From the NCBI GenBank assembly GCA_015152555.1, contig SUTS01000008.1, positions 8,779 to 72,778 of the forward strand: DNA of 64,000 nucleotides, given 5' to 3'. This document shows, piece after piece, positions 7,068 through 15,717 of this stretch; position 1 is the stretch's first letter; every line of letters starts with the position of its first letter. The notes beneath the pieces are model-generated. The model saw only the letters and a program-made list of their open reading frames with translations. It was not told the DNA's origin and searched no databases. The position numbers and the translations under genes are program-made. Source of the DNA: Cyanobacteria bacterium SIG26 (GTDB lineage: Bacteria > Cyanobacteriota > Vampirovibrionia > Gastranaerophilales > Gastranaerophilaceae).

Positions 7068-10007
7068 TTATCCTACATAAATAGGAGTTTCATAAATTCG
7101 CATTCCGTTTGCATCTTTGAAATATCCAATTATACGTTTTGCAACCTCATAATCTTTTTGAGCATTGCCAGCTTCTGGATTTAAAATATATAACAAATCT
7201 TGATAATCAGGTACTTCCCCTTCTTTTTGAGAAGCTTGCCACTCTTTTATTTCAGTCATATATTCTTTATATTTGCTATCAATTTTAACAAAATTGATAC
7301 GTTTTTTAGGATCTAATGCGACAACTTTACCATCATTAGTTTGTGCAGGGGTTGGCTCATTTAATGGGAATTTTTTAGTTAGTGCAAATAATTCTAATTT
7401 GTCACACATCACTTCAAAACTCATATTATAAACATCTTTACATTTTGTAGAATCATACAATACATCTGCTAAAGCCTGCTCATACGCTAACAGCTTCAAT
7501 TTTGTATTTTCATCTAATATAGCCGATTTTGGAATTACTGCAATAGTACCTCTTTCGTATGAATGTTGGCGTTTTTTACAAACTCTTTGCACAAAATCTT
7601 TCAAAGAAAATCCTGATAACATTTCTGTTCTTATTGCTACCCCGATTTCTCTAAAATAACCATCCAAAATATCTTTTGGCAGGAATGAAAAACGCTTGCC
7701 AAATAATTCTTTAGCTCGTATTATTGCAAACATATCTGCATACACAGGTTGATGGGTTATTGGGTGTGTTACTAATGCACTTTCACGCAACTGCTCAGGC
7801 ATATTTGCATAAAACTTACTTGCAAATACCATTTTTACATCTACAGGATAAGCTGTTTTATCTGAGAATAATACATTTGCGGATCTACCATAGCTATCAA
7901 TATAGAACCGCAATCCAGAATCATTATTATACACCTCTGTAAGCGCATCTTTGTCGAAATTTTTAGCTCCTGATTTTGCACTTAAAAAATTATACGTAAT
8001 TATATCGTCAATTTCATCTTGCGATAAATCTTGTTTAAACTGTTCATATAAATAATTCACGCGATTTGGATTAAGTGATTTTTTCTTATTTTTTGCATTT
8101 ATTTCATATATTTTACCATTTTCGTCAGATTTTAGAGTAAAAGATTCGCCACGTTCTAATTTATTTGCGGCAGAAATAATATCTTTGCACTCCATTGCAA
8201 AAACTTCCGCAGCTCCCGTTGCCGTGTATAATGCATCTGCTAATGCTGCTTCTAATGCTCGTTCAAACTTTTGGGTATTATATTTAACAAAACTTTGACC
8301 GCACTTTAACAAATACTTTTCGTCCTCATTTAGGGGTTCATTTTTGTAATATTTAATATAACAATCTAACCAATCATCATCTAGCCCATCTAACGCTACA
8401 TTATAATAGTCATTCCAGAAATTTTTAGGAAGAGCTGAACAGTTTGGATATTGTTTTGTATGATAATATTTAAATTCTTCTTGTTTTGAATTAAATCGAG
8501 GTTCTTTTGGCTTTTCTTCAACAACTTTAGCTTTTTTCATATCCTCAATATCTCTAATACGTTGGTTTTTATTACGATTAATTTCTTCTTTTAAAGCATT
8601 GAATGTTCCGTTCTTAATTGCAAGCTCAATTTTGAAAGCCGCAGTCTTAATACTATCACCAAGTTTTTGTGCATATTCAGGGTGGGAATCCCAGAATTCA
8701 GTCATTATACGAGATTGAAATTCTGAAAATTCTTTTGAAGAATATAGCACATCTGTAGGCTTATAAACGTTATATTCTTTTAAATGAGTTGACAAATCCA
8801 TAATAATATCTTTGCAGTTATTCCAAGCTTCAATCATTGCATATCGAGAAGCCTCACCGCCTTTTTTCATTCTGTCAATATAATCTGTTCGCTCGGTAGG
8901 TGACATATTTTTCCATCGAGCAACGAGATTACGCATTCTCATTAAATGCAAGGTATCCTTATCAGCTTCTGATAAAGTATTCAAATAATTTTGCAAATTA
9001 TTTGATGCCCACATTTTGAATAATTCATTATTCCGCAACTCATTTGACCCAACTTTTACACGTTCAGGCTTTTCTTGTGCAGGTTCTATCCCTTCTGATC
9101 TCATTGTTTTCTTACGAGCACGTTCAAAACGCCTGTATTCTTTTAACATTGCTTCTTGAGGATCATCAGCCGCCAACATTTCCATCAACTCATCTTTTGT
9201 TAATTTGCCCCAAAATCTTTCAGCACCTTGGACTAATCTTTTTGCTTTTTCTGTACGCTGCTCATAAGACAATGAATTCCAAAAATCAATTTGCGCTTTT
9301 TGGATTTTTGCCCCCATATAATCAGCATAACCATCACGAGTATAACGTAATGAAGTTAAATAATCATCATCCGGCAATTTTATACCAAATGAATCTAATG
9401 TACCACTATGAATATACTTTGAATCAGGATTCTTACGTCTAAAATCAGCTTTAAAATCTTCGTCGAAATCTTTTTCCAAATCCTCATTTACTTCATCAAT
9501 AGTTTTCGCTTCAAGGAAGAATTTTTTAACAAGATAAACTGTTAAATCTTGTTTATCTTTTAAAATACCTTTATCCATAAGTTTTAATAAATCTTTATTT
9601 ATTCGGTAGGTATTCAAAATACCTCGAGTAGCCTTTGTATCTTCAATATCAACCAAATTTTCAAACAATGGTTCGGTCGGATATGCTTTTTTAATATCTT
9701 CAACAGTTTTAATTTCATCTGATGCCAATTTTGCAAAAGCAACTTGTTGAGCTTCCAATGGAGTTAAAGCATCTCTATCTTCCATATTACGCACATATTC
9801 TTCAACTGTTTTTGGCATTCTTTCTTTATTTACCCTATAAAAACGAGTTAGAGTTTTTTCTACACGTTCGCCGAAACTCACCAAGTAATCATTGAATTTT
9901 GGACGTAATTCATAAGTTGAAGTTGTATAATTTTGAGCTTCTGATTGTTTTAATGGTTGTTCTTTTTTTTGTATATTTAGATATGGGGTAATTTTATCTA
10001 TTCTCAT
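7068..10007 (-). CDS. Large protein of unknown function with FKG-type leader
   Basis: I do not recognise this 979-residue protein. It is rich in charged, predicted helical sequence with many Lys, Glu, Asp and Tyr, and has no signal peptide or clear membrane segment. The N terminus starts MRIDKITP and runs through a polar stretch to VSFG at residues 43-46, the same architecture as its neighbours. A Lys/Pro/Glu-rich linker lies near residues 490-515 (KKAKVVEEKPKEPRF). Several internal segments repeat an alternation of helical blocks, including an Ala-Leu-Ala-Asp-Ala/Val-Leu-Tyr motif seen twice (about residues 620 and 890), hinting at internal duplication. The start follows GAAAGG. It lies 13 bp downstream of the carbonic anhydrase gene and is probably co-transcribed with it. 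Confidence 0.8.
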   Translation of the reverse strand: MRIDKITPYLNIQKKEQPLKQSEAQNYTTSTYELRPKFNDYLVSFGERVEKTLTRFYRVNKERMPKTVEEYVRNMEDRDALTPLEAQQVAFAKLASDEIKTVEDIKKAYPTEPLFENLVDIEDTKATRGILNTYRINKDLLKLMDKGILKDKQDLTVYLVKKFFLEAKTIDEVNEDLEKDFDEDFKADFRRKNPDSKYIHSGTLDSFGIKLPDDDYLTSLRYTRDGYADYMGAKIQKAQIDFWNSLSYEQRTEKAKRLVQGAERFWGKLTKDELMEMLAADDPQEAMLKEYRRFERARKKTMRSEGIEPAQEKPERVKVGSNELRNNELFKMWASNNLQNYLNTLSEADKDTLHLMRMRNLVARWKNMSPTERTDYIDRMKKGGEASRYAMIEAWNNCKDIIMDLSTHLKEYNVYKPTDVLYSSKEFSEFQSRIMTEFWDSHPEYAQKLGDSIKTAAFKIELAIKNGTFNALKEEINRNKNQRIRDIEDMKKAKVVEEKPKEPRFNSKQEEFKYYHTKQYPNCSALPKNFWNDYYNVALDGLDDDWLDCYIKYYKNEPLNEDEKYLLKCGQSFVKYNTQKFERALEAALADALYTATGAAEVFAMECKDIISAANKLERGESFTLKSDENGKIYEINAKNKKKSLNPNRVNYLYEQFKQDLSQDEIDDIITYNFLSAKSGAKNFDKDALTEVYNNDSGLRFYIDSYGRSANVLFSDKTAYPVDVKMVFASKFYANMPEQLRESALVTHPITHQPVYADMFAIIRAKELFGKRFSFLPKDILDGYFREIGVAIRTEMLSGFSLKDFVQRVCKKRQHSYERGTIAVIPKSAILDENTKLKLLAYEQALADVLYDSTKCKDVYNMSFEVMCDKLELFALTKKFPLNEPTPAQTNDGKVVALDPKKRINFVKIDSKYKEYMTEIKEWQASQKEGEVPDYQDLLYILNPEAGNAQKDYEVAKRIIGYFKDANGMRIYETPIYVG

Positions 10008-10020
10008 TTTTACCTTTCTA

Positions 10021-10686
10021 TTAGTTAAAATAGTGTGTCACCGGAGTAAAATAATAATTTGCGGGATAAGCTTGCGCGAATTCTTTATTGACTTCGACAA
10101 CCTCATGATTTAAGTCTTTATTTGAATAATTTTCATCAATAATCGGTAAATTATTTGCTTGTTCTTGTGTTTTTATAATTTCTCCGGCCGGAATATATCT
10201 GTTTGAAGGAACTTTTACTCCAATAACTTTTGCCGTAGGTTCAATTACAACATTATCGCCAATTTCTGATTTGAATACAAATGATTGCATTCCTGCAAAA
10301 ACATTGTTGCCGATTTTAGCAGGACCGTGGATTTGGGCTTGGTGTGCGAGACTTGTATTTTCTCCAATAAATACTGAATATTCCTGGTTTTGGTGTTTAA
10401 CTTTACCATCTTTTAGTCCGTGAATAATAACGCCATCTTGTACATTTGTTCCGTCACCTATGTAAATAGGAGTTCCTTCATCTGCACGAATAGAGGCAAA
10501 TGGTGCGACATTAACTTGACGACCTATTAAAACGTCTCCTATTACACTTGATTGTGGATGAATTGCACTACCGGTCATTATAGACGGGTATTTTGGCATC
10601 GGTGTGAAACTTGTATAAACATTAGGCTGTGCATTTTTCGGGTATTGTGTATAAATTGGCCGAGGATATGTTAAAATCGGTTGCAT
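10021..10686 (-). CDS. Gamma-class carbonic anhydrase (Cam/CcmM-like)
   Basis: This 221-residue protein has a left-handed beta-helix of hexapeptide repeats. It should interconvert CO2 and bicarbonate as a trimer, with zinc at subunit interfaces. The three zinc His are in DGVIIHGL (H89) and SLAHQAQIHGPA (H115, H120). R67, D69 and E70 in IRADEG and Q83 match the catalytic residues of Methanosarcina Cam. The C-terminal helix region (YIPAGEII..QANNLP) also follows Cam and the CcmM N-terminal domain. The CcmM RubisCO-small-subunit repeats are absent, so this is an enzyme and not a carboxysome scaffold. The first 35 residues are polar and proline-rich, not a signal peptide. It is upstream of, and likely co-transcribed with, the 979-residue protein gene. 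Confidence 0.93.
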   Translation of the reverse strand: MQPILTYPRPIYTQYPKNAQPNVYTSFTPMPKYPSIMTGSAIHPQSSVIGDVLIGRQVNVAPFASIRADEGTPIYIGDGTNVQDGVIIHGLKDGKVKHQNQEYSVFIGENTSLAHQAQIHGPAKIGNNVFAGMQSFVFKSEIGDNVVIEPTAKVIGVKVPSNRYIPAGEIIKTQEQANNLPIIDENYSNKDLNHEVVEVNKEFAQAYPANYYFTPVTHYFN

Positions 10687-10835
10687 TCTATTCTCCTTTT
10701 TGGTTTTAAACCTGCTAAATACATTTTTTTGCCAAATGTTGCCGTTTATTAATATAATTTTAACTTTTGTTTACAATAATGAACTATCTTTCTAACAAAT
10801 CGTTATTATAAATGTAGTAGTAAGGTGGTGATAGT

Positions 10836-11690
10836 ATGAAGAAATTTTTTGTAGGATTTGTATTGGTTGGTTTGTTACTTAATTTCGGAACAATATGTTT
10901 TGCAAGTTGTAGAGGTTCATCTTCTTGTGTATATATCGTGGGTAAAGATTTTATGCAATCTGAAGAAAAATTTTTAAACTGTGATAAACATTTTGTTGTA
11001 AAGGATATAACAACGTATCTATATTCAAACGGAACAAGAAGAACACAAGTTTCTGCCACTATTTACAATTTAGACGGTTTGGTTTTAGAATCCGGCTGTT
11101 CTGATGTTGAACACTATATCTATGCAAACAAACATTATTTTTCTTTTTATAAAGACAAAAAATATCAAATCCTAGATGAAACCGGTAAAATTAATACTGT
11201 CAAAAATTACAAAAAAATGAAAGTAATTGTTCCAAATAAATTTTTGGTTAAATTAGACAAGCTTTATGGTGTAATAGATTTATATGAAAATACAATTATT
11301 CCGATAAAATATAAGTCATTTGAACAAATTGGACAGGATTTGTATCTAACAAAACTTAACGGTTATTACGGGATGATAAACAGCTCAAATAAAGTTCTTA
11401 TTAAAAATGAGTATGACAAAATTAAGCCATTTTACGAAATTTATGTTTTAAAAAGAAAAGATCAATATGGACTTGCGAATAAACATGGTGAAATAATACT
11501 TGCGCCGATTTATGAAAAGATCAAAAGATGCGGAGAATATATAATAGTTCAAAAAGGGAAATACTACGGAGTTTTTGACTCAACCGGAAACCAACTTTCA
11601 CCATTTATATATAAAAATATACGCTTGGATAGGAATACTTTACAAGGTAAACTAAACAGCAAATGGGAGGATATAACTCCTAATATTTAA
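10836..11690 (+). CDS. Exported WG-repeat protein
   Basis: The protein has 284 residues. A classic signal peptide (MKKFF, hydrophobic core, cleavage near FAS at about residue 24) sends it across the inner membrane. The rest holds about five WG-type repeats with cores such as KLYGVID, GYYGMIN, DQYGLAN and KYYGVFD, each followed by Ile-Pro/Lys-x-x-Tyr. WG repeats are predicted beta units of unknown binding function. A Cys-rich start after cleavage (SCRGSSSC) could form a disulfide. Start: GGTGGTGAT precedes the ATG. It is transcribed alone, divergent from the carbonic anhydrase gene, and ends at a hairpin terminator. Confidence 0.87.
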   Translation: MKKFFVGFVLVGLLLNFGTICFASCRGSSSCVYIVGKDFMQSEEKFLNCDKHFVVKDITTYLYSNGTRRTQVSATIYNLDGLVLESGCSDVEHYIYANKHYFSFYKDKKYQILDETGKINTVKNYKKMKVIVPNKFLVKLDKLYGVIDLYENTIIPIKYKSFEQIGQDLYLTKLNGYYGMINSSNKVLIKNEYDKIKPFYEIYVLKRKDQYGLANKHGEIILAPIYEKIKRCGEYIIVQKGKYYGVFDSTGNQLSPFIYKNIRLDRNTLQGKLNSKWEDITPNI

Positions 11691-11693
11691 CCC

Positions 11694-11724
11694 TAAAAAA
11701 GGAGGCTTAAGACCTCCATTTTTT
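11694..11724. terminator. Terminator after the WG-repeat gene
   Basis: AAAAAAGGAGG-loop-CCTCCATTTTTT forms a stem with A and T tracts on both sides, so it can work in both directions. Confidence 0.8.
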
Positions 11725-11782
11725 ATTCTTGAGAACAAGGTATATTTTCTGTTAATATCGCCACTGGATTATTGGTGTTTAT

Positions 11783-12736
11783 TTACATTATTAATCCCCA
11801 TTTATCGCCAATAAGTCCCTCCCACGTTTCTTCCAATATTCTGGTCAGATCAGCATCTATATTCTTGGGGTTTGGTCTAGATTTTAATCTTAAAGTATTA
11901 TAATCCATACAGTCTAATATTATCCTTGCAAATTCTTCAGCAAATGTTTCCATTAAAGATGTTTGCCCGTATTTACTTGTTGTTCTTGATAATATAATTC
12001 TTATTCCATCAAGAATGTGTGGATTATAAACAGGATTTCCATTTTTATCATTTATTTTTCTTCGGAGTTTATTCATTAAGGATTCGGTAGCTGGATTGAA
12101 TTTATACGCCGGATCAGGGAAAAACGACCCATATTTTTTATATAATTTATGTGCATGTAAATTATGCGCATATTCATGTATAAAACATTGCATAAAGTGT
12201 TCATACGAGTTTGACGGGTCAGTATTTAATGATTTTTCCATGTGATTTTCCCAATCATAATCTAAATTATAAACAATTGTTCTGGCTGGAGAACCTCCAC
12301 CGTGAGGATTTGGAGCCGGATAATGACAAGCTAGAATACTTGAGTCTCCCATACTTTCTATTCCTATTTTTCTTGGCAGTACAAGATTTAATTGCCTAAA
12401 CATTTCATTTGTATGAAATGAGCCGTATGCAACCACTTGATTCATTTTTTTAGAACCACGAGAAAAATTTGCAGGGATACCCAATGAAGCAAAATAATTT
12501 TCAACAGCTTTGGGAAGACCCGGCTCCATAGCAGCTCTGATATGCTTTCGTAATAGTTTTTGATAAACAAATTTATTGACTAGGTTTTCTCCACCAGTAA
12601 AATAAACACTTGAACCTTTCTCGTAAATACTTTTTGTGTATTTATCAGATGTCGGAATGTCCTTAGTAACTGGTATTGTTTTTTTACTATTTGTTGTCGG
12701 ATTAAAAACCCTTGCTTGTATTGGTGTTATATACAT
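11783..12736 (-). CDS. Predicted zincin metallopeptidase with FKG-type leader
   Basis: The protein has 317 residues. The zinc motif is HEYAH (187-191), preceded by a hydrophobic Cys-Phe-Ile. A downstream METFAEEFA (about 262-270) is placed like the glutamate helix of gluzincin-like peptidases. It matches no family I can name. The N terminus starts MYITPIQAR and reaches VYFTG at 44-48, the shared leader layout of this region. There is no signal peptide or transmembrane segment, so any export would be non-Sec. It is the last gene of a three-gene leftward unit (ankyrin, acidic repeat protein, zincin) with gaps of 22 and 17 bp. Confidence 0.75.
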   Translation of the reverse strand: MYITPIQARVFNPTTNSKKTIPVTKDIPTSDKYTKSIYEKGSSVYFTGGENLVNKFVYQKLLRKHIRAAMEPGLPKAVENYFASLGIPANFSRGSKKMNQVVAYGSFHTNEMFRQLNLVLPRKIGIESMGDSSILACHYPAPNPHGGGSPARTIVYNLDYDWENHMEKSLNTDPSNSYEHFMQCFIHEYAHNLHAHKLYKKYGSFFPDPAYKFNPATESLMNKLRRKINDKNGNPVYNPHILDGIRIILSRTTSKYGQTSLMETFAEEFARIILDCMDYNTLRLKSRPNPKNIDADLTRILEETWEGLIGDKWGLIM

Positions 12737-12753
12737 AATTTATACCTTTAAAC

Positions 12754-13350
12754 TTATAAAATATCAGATATATCAATATCTATATCAGGTTCAATCTCAG
12801 GCTCAATTTCTATTTCCGGTTCAAATTCAATCTCAGATTCAATTTCAATCTCAGGTTCTATTTCCGGTTCTATTTCAATATCTGGTTTAATATCAGAATC
12901 TACTTCATTATCTATATCAGCATCAAATTCATCGGTTTCTGAATTGTTTATTTCTTCGGAAGCCTCAATGTTTTGGTTTTCATCTGTCATATCTATTTCA
13001 TCTTTGGTTTGTTCTGTGTTTTCAGTAGTTTTTGAGGCATCTTTGTTTCCTTTAAATTTATTAACTGTAGATTTCGCGCCCTCTATACCTGTCCCCATTG
13101 CGACACCAGAGGTTACACCTTCTACTGCAGCATTGCCTGTATTTGCATTTTTGGGATTAGATTGTGCACCGTTGCCATACATATTTTCAACGTGTTCAAT
13201 AATAATGGTTTGATCTTTTTCAAGGCTTGGTGTAAAAGAATCTCCACTCATTATTCCTCCTCCGTTTCGAATATTTTGAGTAAGAGCATTTATCCTGTCA
13301 GTCATACCTCTAAATGGTACCACTCTTGTTGTGTAAAAATTAACCTTCAT
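12754..13350 (-). CDS. Acidic low-complexity protein with short leader
   Basis: The 198 residues look mostly disordered. The N terminus reaches VPFRG at residues 11-15, a short version of the shared leader. A Gly/Ala-rich segment around residues 70-90 is weakly hydrophobic. The second half is dominated by Asp, Glu and Ile, ending in a run of Glu-Ile/Pro-Glu units. I do not recognise a domain. Such acidic tails often bind basic proteins or metal, but this is a guess. It lies between the ankyrin and zincin genes in the same operon. Confidence 0.7.
   Translation of the reverse strand: MKVNFYTTRVVPFRGMTDRINALTQNIRNGGGIMSGDSFTPSLEKDQTIIIEHVENMYGNGAQSNPKNANTGNAAVEGVTSGVAMGTGIEGAKSTVNKFKGNKDASKTTENTEQTKDEIDMTDENQNIEASEEINNSETDEFDADIDNEVDSDIKPDIEIEPEIEPEIEIESEIEFEPEIEIEPEIEPDIDIDISDIL
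12766..12896 (-). repeat. Imperfect short tandem repeats encoding an acidic tail
   Basis: About ten imperfect units built on TCAGGTTCAATTTC or TCCGGTTCTATTTC, with a 12- or 18-base period, code for the Glu-Ile/Pro tail of the acidic protein. The period keeps the reading frame, so unit number can change without frameshift. Confidence 0.7.
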
Positions 13351-13372
13351 ATATTTCCCCTTTCATTGTTTT

Positions 13373-15568
13373 TTACCCGCCAAAACCTAGTGTTAATGCT
13401 GTTTTAATTAATTTTTTAATTGTTCGTTTTGTTTGTTTTTCATCTTGGTGTTCAACTACACTATCAAAAAGTTCTTTATATTTGTTTTGTGATCGTGCTA
13501 CTTTTTTATTATAAACTTCTTGATATTTTTCGAAATTTTTTTCTTTATTTTCTAGTTTTGATAATATAGTTTGTCTGGTTTTTGTTTCTCCTGCTCGATA
13601 TGAAACATATTCGACGCCATCTTTTAAATAATTGTTTATCTTTAGATATTCGTCAGATAAGTTTTTGATATTTTTATCTAAGTATTTTTCTTTAATATAT
13701 GTATGATTATTTAATAATGCTGTTGCGTATTCTTTAATTTTTTCAAGAAAATGGCCTGACGTAAACATTTGAACGAAAGTTCCAACCAGTGGTATTTTTG
13801 AACCTTTAGGATTCTTTTTTCGTAAGGCTTGGAGTTTTTCAGACACATCAATTCTATAATTTTTTAGAATTACATCAATTGATCTGTATGCGTTCAATAC
13901 TTTTTCTTCTTCTTTTTTTAGTTCTTTATACGCCATCGTAATTCCTGTATCAAGATCTGATGCAGAAGCAATGATTTCATCAATTTTTTTTGTTGTAAGT
14001 TTGATTTTTTGATCTAATACCTTTTTGTTATAATCTGGAACAAAATCCTCGGGGTTTCTGATATCAAAGCCAGTAAATGTTACTTGTTTTGCATTTTTTG
14101 CGGCTTTTTTATACCAGCTATTGTATTTTTCATATAGTTCAAAACAATCTGCTACAGTTTTGTTATTAGGTGTTTTTGAATCTTGTATACCTCGTTCGGT
14201 TAATGCTGTAACCATTTTTTTATTACCTAATAATGCGTAGTGTTGTATTGGAGTATAACCTTTTGTATTGATTATCGCTGTGTTTGGCTTATATTTTAGT
14301 ATTTCGTCTATTTGTTTTGAGTCTGAGAGATAAAACATTGCAGAATTCCCAAGCTTATCCGTTTTATTAGGGTTTGCTCCTGCTTCTAAAAGCATTGAAA
14401 AATATTCAAAATCATTCTTTTTAAGAGAGTTTATTAAGTAATTTCTGTAATTAGGATCTGCTCCACCATGTAATAAAAATGCTCTTATATTATTATTTTG
14501 AGCGTAATCTAGCGGAACGTAATCTTTATTATCTTTAATATTACAATCTGCGCCTGCCGTTACAAATAAGGCTACAATATTCAAATTATTAGCCTTGACA
14601 GTATTATGTAAAAGGGTACTTCCTGTTGGTAATACCACATCAGGGTTTGCTTTATTATCTAGTAACAAGCCAATTAATTTGGCTGTTCTTGCATATGCTA
14701 ATGGTGGCAACTTTTTCTTATCTATAGCATTTACATCTGCACCTTTTTGCAATAAATATTTTGAATTTTCAAAATTTCCATTGTTTATATTTTGATGTAA
14801 AGGAGTTGTCCCCTTTTTATCTTGAAGATTTATTTCTGCGCCATTATCAACAATCCATTTTAACGTAGGTAATGTACTTGCATTATAAATTGCAGTACGA
14901 CCGTTTTTATCTTTATAATTTACTCCGACATCATATTTTTTTAAAATCTCTGCTATTTCTAAATTGTTTTCTCCAATGGCACGATGCAAGTGGGTCGTAT
15001 ATTTGTCTACATTTGTGTTTGGATTAACCCCATGCTCTAAATATGCTTCTAACGTTTTGGGAAAATTGTAAACCATTGCATAAGGACTATTACCAATACA
15101 ATCTTCGATATAAGGGGAAGCACCTTTTTCAAGTAACATTGATGTAATAACTGGTTTATCTACAACCTTATGAAGTGCAGTTTGTTCCAAATCATCAACA
15201 CTGTTCACATCAAGGTTTTTATGTTTTAAATATTCTTCAATAATCCGTTTGTTTCCTCTTGAACAAGCTAATACAAATGGAGATTTACCATGTTTGTTCT
15301 TTTGGTTTGGATTAAAGTCTTTATCCAAAAGATATTTTGTGATTTCAAACTGATTATATCTAGCCGCAGAATGCAACAAAGTCTCTTGTTTGTCATTCAC
15401 AAGATTTAAATTATTTATTTGTGAAACTTCGTCAATTTTACCTTCTTTAATCAGTTGTTCAATATCTGAAAAAAGCATGGTTCGAGCTGAAAAAGTGGTT
15501 TCCTGTTTTTTATTAAAGTATGTGTAATTGTTTCTATTTACCCCTAAATAGATTGGTGAGACCCGCAT
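13373..15568 (-). CDS. Ankyrin-repeat protein with FKG-type leader
   Basis: The protein has 731 residues. The N terminus starts MRVSPIYLG and reaches TTFSA at 24-28, matching the leader of its neighbours. About 12-13 ankyrin repeats follow (about 60-460), with clear units such as TLLHSAARYNQ, TPLHQNINNGN and TALHKV. The C-terminal 250 residues are a charged helical, coiled-coil-rich region. Ankyrin solenoids bind proteins; in host-associated bacteria they are common in effectors, but no secretion signal is visible. GGGGT precedes the ATG. It is the first gene of the leftward unit and is divergent from the AAA+ operon across 149 bp. Confidence 0.88.
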   Translation of the reverse strand: MRVSPIYLGVNRNNYTYFNKKQETTFSARTMLFSDIEQLIKEGKIDEVSQINNLNLVNDKQETLLHSAARYNQFEITKYLLDKDFNPNQKNKHGKSPFVLACSRGNKRIIEEYLKHKNLDVNSVDDLEQTALHKVVDKPVITSMLLEKGASPYIEDCIGNSPYAMVYNFPKTLEAYLEHGVNPNTNVDKYTTHLHRAIGENNLEIAEILKKYDVGVNYKDKNGRTAIYNASTLPTLKWIVDNGAEINLQDKKGTTPLHQNINNGNFENSKYLLQKGADVNAIDKKKLPPLAYARTAKLIGLLLDNKANPDVVLPTGSTLLHNTVKANNLNIVALFVTAGADCNIKDNKDYVPLDYAQNNNIRAFLLHGGADPNYRNYLINSLKKNDFEYFSMLLEAGANPNKTDKLGNSAMFYLSDSKQIDEILKYKPNTAIINTKGYTPIQHYALLGNKKMVTALTERGIQDSKTPNNKTVADCFELYEKYNSWYKKAAKNAKQVTFTGFDIRNPEDFVPDYNKKVLDQKIKLTTKKIDEIIASASDLDTGITMAYKELKKEEEKVLNAYRSIDVILKNYRIDVSEKLQALRKKNPKGSKIPLVGTFVQMFTSGHFLEKIKEYATALLNNHTYIKEKYLDKNIKNLSDEYLKINNYLKDGVEYVSYRAGETKTRQTILSKLENKEKNFEKYQEVYNKKVARSQNKYKELFDSVVEHQDEKQTKRTIKKLIKTALTLGFGG

Positions 15569-15717
15569 GTTTTACCCCGTTTTTGCTTATTATAAATACA
15601 AAAATAATTATTTTGACCATTTTTTCTTAAAATATTAAGAAATATAACAAAAGATTTATAAAAAAGTAGCAAAATTTTTTTTTACCTGTTTTAATAACAA
15701 AAAAACTAGGAGGGTAT
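15569..15717. promoter_or_regulatory. Divergent promoter region of the six-gene locus
   Basis: These 149 AT-rich bases separate the start codons of the ankyrin and AAA+ genes. On the minus strand TATAAT lies at 15594-15589. On the plus strand TTGACC at 15613-15618 is a possible -35 box with no strong -10 box. AGGAGGG precedes the rightward ATG. Shared control of both operons is plausible. Confidence 0.45.
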
